Shown here piece after piece: positions 5,441 to 6,504 of a stretch of DNA of 6,504 nucleotides. Made by a program: the position numbers and the translations under genes. The stretch is from the NCBI GenBank assembly GCA_900550855.1, contig URTQ01000088.1, forward strand, positions 1 to 6,504, in the 5' to 3' direction. This stretch comes from an uncultured Eubacteriales bacterium. GTDB lineage: Bacteria; Bacillota; Clostridia; Christensenellales; CAG-917. The notes below the pieces were generated by a model, which was given only the letters and a program-made list of their open reading frames with translations, was not told the DNA's origin and searched no databases. Positions within the stretch are counted from its first letter, which is position 1, and each line of letters starts with the position of its first letter.

Positions 5441-6286
5441 TCACTCTTTAATTTCTTTCTTTTGGTCGTTGCTAAGCGTAATGAGCGTGTTGTCAACGCC
5501 GAGTTTGTAAATAAGGTTCTTCATTGCGGCGTCGAGCGGTTGTCCCTCGCGATAGTCCGCTTGGAAAATCCAGTCCACTCTCTCGTGTTTAAGAAGCGGT
5601 TGCACCTTTTCTTTTTGTCCGTCTTGATATAGCGCAATCGAGTGTCCGCCCGACAGTTTGACAAGTTTCATACACGGCACGTCCGTGAGTCCGTCGCCGA
5701 GATATATCATATTGTTGAAAAACACTCGTCTGTCGCTTTCGGGTGTGGAAGCGTTGACGTCGGCATTGTTGCTGATGTCCAAAACGCCCTTGTTTATACG
5801 GTATACGAACTGCGTTTTGTTGGTGTAGTTGACCGCCATTTTCGCCCAAATCGCTTTGCCGTCCTCGCCGTACAAAAACTCGCTTGCGAATATTTTTTTG
5901 AAGTGTTTTGCGATGCTCGTTCCGTCTATAATCTCTTTAAGACCCGACGAAAGAACGTAGTGTTCCACCTCTACGCCCGCCTCTTTTCCGTATGCGTTTA
6001 TACGCTCGAACCAACCCTCAACGCCGGGCAAATACACGACGTGTTGTCCGCACTCGACGAGGTCCTCTCTTTTGAGCGGCTTGCCGTTTGCTTCGGCGCG
6101 AGTCATCATTGCGTACATATAAGCAAGCACGCTGTCCATTTGTTGTTCGGAAGCGAGCGTTTGCGTACCCGCCCAAAAATCGTCGGGTTGCATACCGAGA
6201 CTTGGGATAAACGTATACTCTTGCATATCGCGAGTGATAAGCGTTTTGTCGAAGTCATACATTATCGCGACAATAGGTTTTTTCAT
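5441..6286 (-). CDS. HAD-superfamily phosphatase, phosphoserine-phosphatase-like
   Basis: Predicted 281-residue cytoplasmic phosphohydrolase of the haloacid dehalogenase superfamily. Motif I is D11-F-D13-K-T, with Asp11 the nucleophile and Asp13 the acid/base. Motif II is Ser113 or Ser114 in YVLSSG. A motif III lysine is probably K157. Motif IV is GDGLTD (197-202), which binds Mg2+ with Asp198 and Asp202. The large helical insertion between motifs I and II (about 20-105) is a C1-type cap, as in phosphoserine-phosphatase-like members. The substrate is unknown. The start is the ATG at 6286-6284, with AAAGGTGA about 7 bases upstream. A TTG ten codons earlier is excluded because it lies at the predicted transcription start. 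No clear terminator separates it from the thrS promoter 34 bases downstream, so read-through into the T-box leader is possible. Confidence 0.92.
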   Translation of the reverse strand: MKKPIVAIMYDFDKTLITRDMQEYTFIPSLGMQPDDFWAGTQTLASEQQMDSVLAYMYAMMTRAEANGKPLKREDLVECGQHVVYLPGVEGWFERINAYGKEAGVEVEHYVLSSGLKEIIDGTSIAKHFKKIFASEFLYGEDGKAIWAKMAVNYTNKTQFVYRINKGVLDISNNADVNASTPESDRRVFFNNMIYLGDGLTDVPCMKLVKLSGGHSIALYQDGQKEKVQPLLKHERVDWIFQADYREGQPLDAAMKNLIYKLGVDNTLITLSNDQKKEIKE

Positions 6287-6293
6287 TTCGGCG

Positions 6294-6301
6294 TCACCTT
6301 T
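6294..6301 (-). promoter_or_regulatory. Shine-Dalgarno site that decides the HAD gene start
   Basis: AAAGGTGA on the minus strand, 7 bases before the ATG at 6286. It supports this ATG over the in-frame TTG at 6316. Confidence 0.75.
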
Positions 6302-6321
6302 GAATTTTTTTTGCAAATTGT

Positions 6322-6350
6322 ATTATAACACGTTCCCGCGCGCATTTCAA
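6322..6350 (-). promoter_or_regulatory. Promoter of the HAD phosphatase gene
   Basis: TTGAAA (6350-6345), 17-base spacer and perfect TATAAT (6327-6322) with an extended TG on the minus strand. The start of transcription would be near 6315, giving a leader of about 29 bases. Confidence 0.88.
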
Positions 6351-6380
6351 GTATGATGTTTTACTACCCACAAACACGGA

Positions 6381-6488
6381 CTTTTCTCGTTCGCAGACGG
6401 AACGCGAGCCGCAAGGCGGCGAGAAAAGCGAGCGTCGAGCTTGACGGACAGTACAAGTGAACGGGCGAGTGTGGATTTTTTCGCCCGT
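6381..6488. other. GC-rich block of nested inverted repeats, function unknown
   Basis: A 9-bp perfect inverted repeat (CTTTTCTCG at 6381-6389 with CGAGAAAAG at 6420-6428) encloses two smaller hairpins. These are GTTC/GAAC (6389-6392 with 6400-6403) and GCC-GCAA-GGC (6408-6417), the latter with a GNRA-type loop if read on the plus strand. A second hairpin has an 8-bp stem, ACGGGCGA (6461-6468) with TCGCCCGT (6481-6488). Neither is followed by a T tract, so they are not ordinary terminators. The block may be a structured RNA, a dispersed intergenic repeat, or the edge of an element continuing to the right. The strand is undetermined. Confidence 0.4.
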
Positions 6489-6504
6489 GAACGAGTGGCA
6501 TAAC

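Noticed and set aside
6287..6316. TTG start giving the HAD protein ten extra residues
   Set aside because: The TTG lies at the predicted transcription start and has no Shine-Dalgarno site, whereas the ATG at 6286 has AAAGGTGA at good spacing.
6364..6501. A 45-codon minus-strand open frame (ATG at 6501) through the right-edge inverted-repeat block
   Set aside because: Its composition follows the inverted repeats (Leu, Arg and Ala rich), it has no known domain, and its upstream region is cut off so no ribosome site can be seen. It is more likely a chance frame in a non-coding element.
1..6504. CRISPR repeat array
   Set aside because: No regularly spaced direct repeats of 24-40 bases are visible anywhere; the array, if present, lies beyond the left edge.

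Overview
The window reads as chromosomal DNA of a low-to-mid GC Firmicute, probably a clostridium. Supporting signs are purine-rich Shine-Dalgarno sites in front of most genes, near-consensus TTGaca-N17-TATAAT promoters (several with an extended TG), a T-box leader on an aminoacyl-tRNA synthetase gene, and hairpin-plus-U-tract terminators. No closer placement is possible from the sequence alone. Every gene lies on the minus strand, so transcription runs from the right edge to the left edge.

Layout in the direction of transcription. (1) Bases 6361-6504 carry an unexplained GC-rich block full of inverted repeats and no convincing gene. (2) 6286-5441 encodes a DFDKT-type HAD phosphatase with its own promoter; its start is moved to an internal ATG. 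(3) 5440-5062 is a 379-base gap. It holds a consensus promoter and a complete threonine-specific T-box riboswitch: stem I, an ACC specifier, an antiterminator with the GGTGGAACC T-box, and a competing terminator. (4) 5061-3295 is thrS, threonyl-tRNA synthetase of the short form that lacks the N-terminal TGS domain. (5) 3294-3143 is a hairpin-rich 3' region ending in a strong intrinsic terminator. (6) 3081-1336 and 1334-345 are a GPH-family (MelB-like) symporter and a calcineurin-like metallophosphoesterase. They are separated by one base and probably form a coupled operon behind one promoter. (7) A terminator hairpin at 280-299 closes that operon.

(8) The most notable gene is cut by the left edge. 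Bases 207-1 encode the first 69 residues of a Cas9 nuclease, with the RuvC-I motif (catalytic Asp9) and the start of the arginine-rich bridge helix. It has an excellent Shine-Dalgarno site and its own TTGCCA-N17-TATAAT promoter. The sequence looks like the type II-C branch (Neisseria and Geobacillus Cas9). A type II CRISPR-Cas locus therefore begins here and continues out of the window to the left. No repeat array, tracrRNA or adaptation gene is visible inside the window.

Apart from cas9 and the unexplained right-edge block, the region is housekeeping. thrS is controlled by uncharged tRNA-Thr. The transporter and phosphoesterase pair probably handles a glycoside, pentoside or related solute of unknown identity. 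The HAD gene lacks an obvious terminator, so some of its transcripts may run into the thrS leader.
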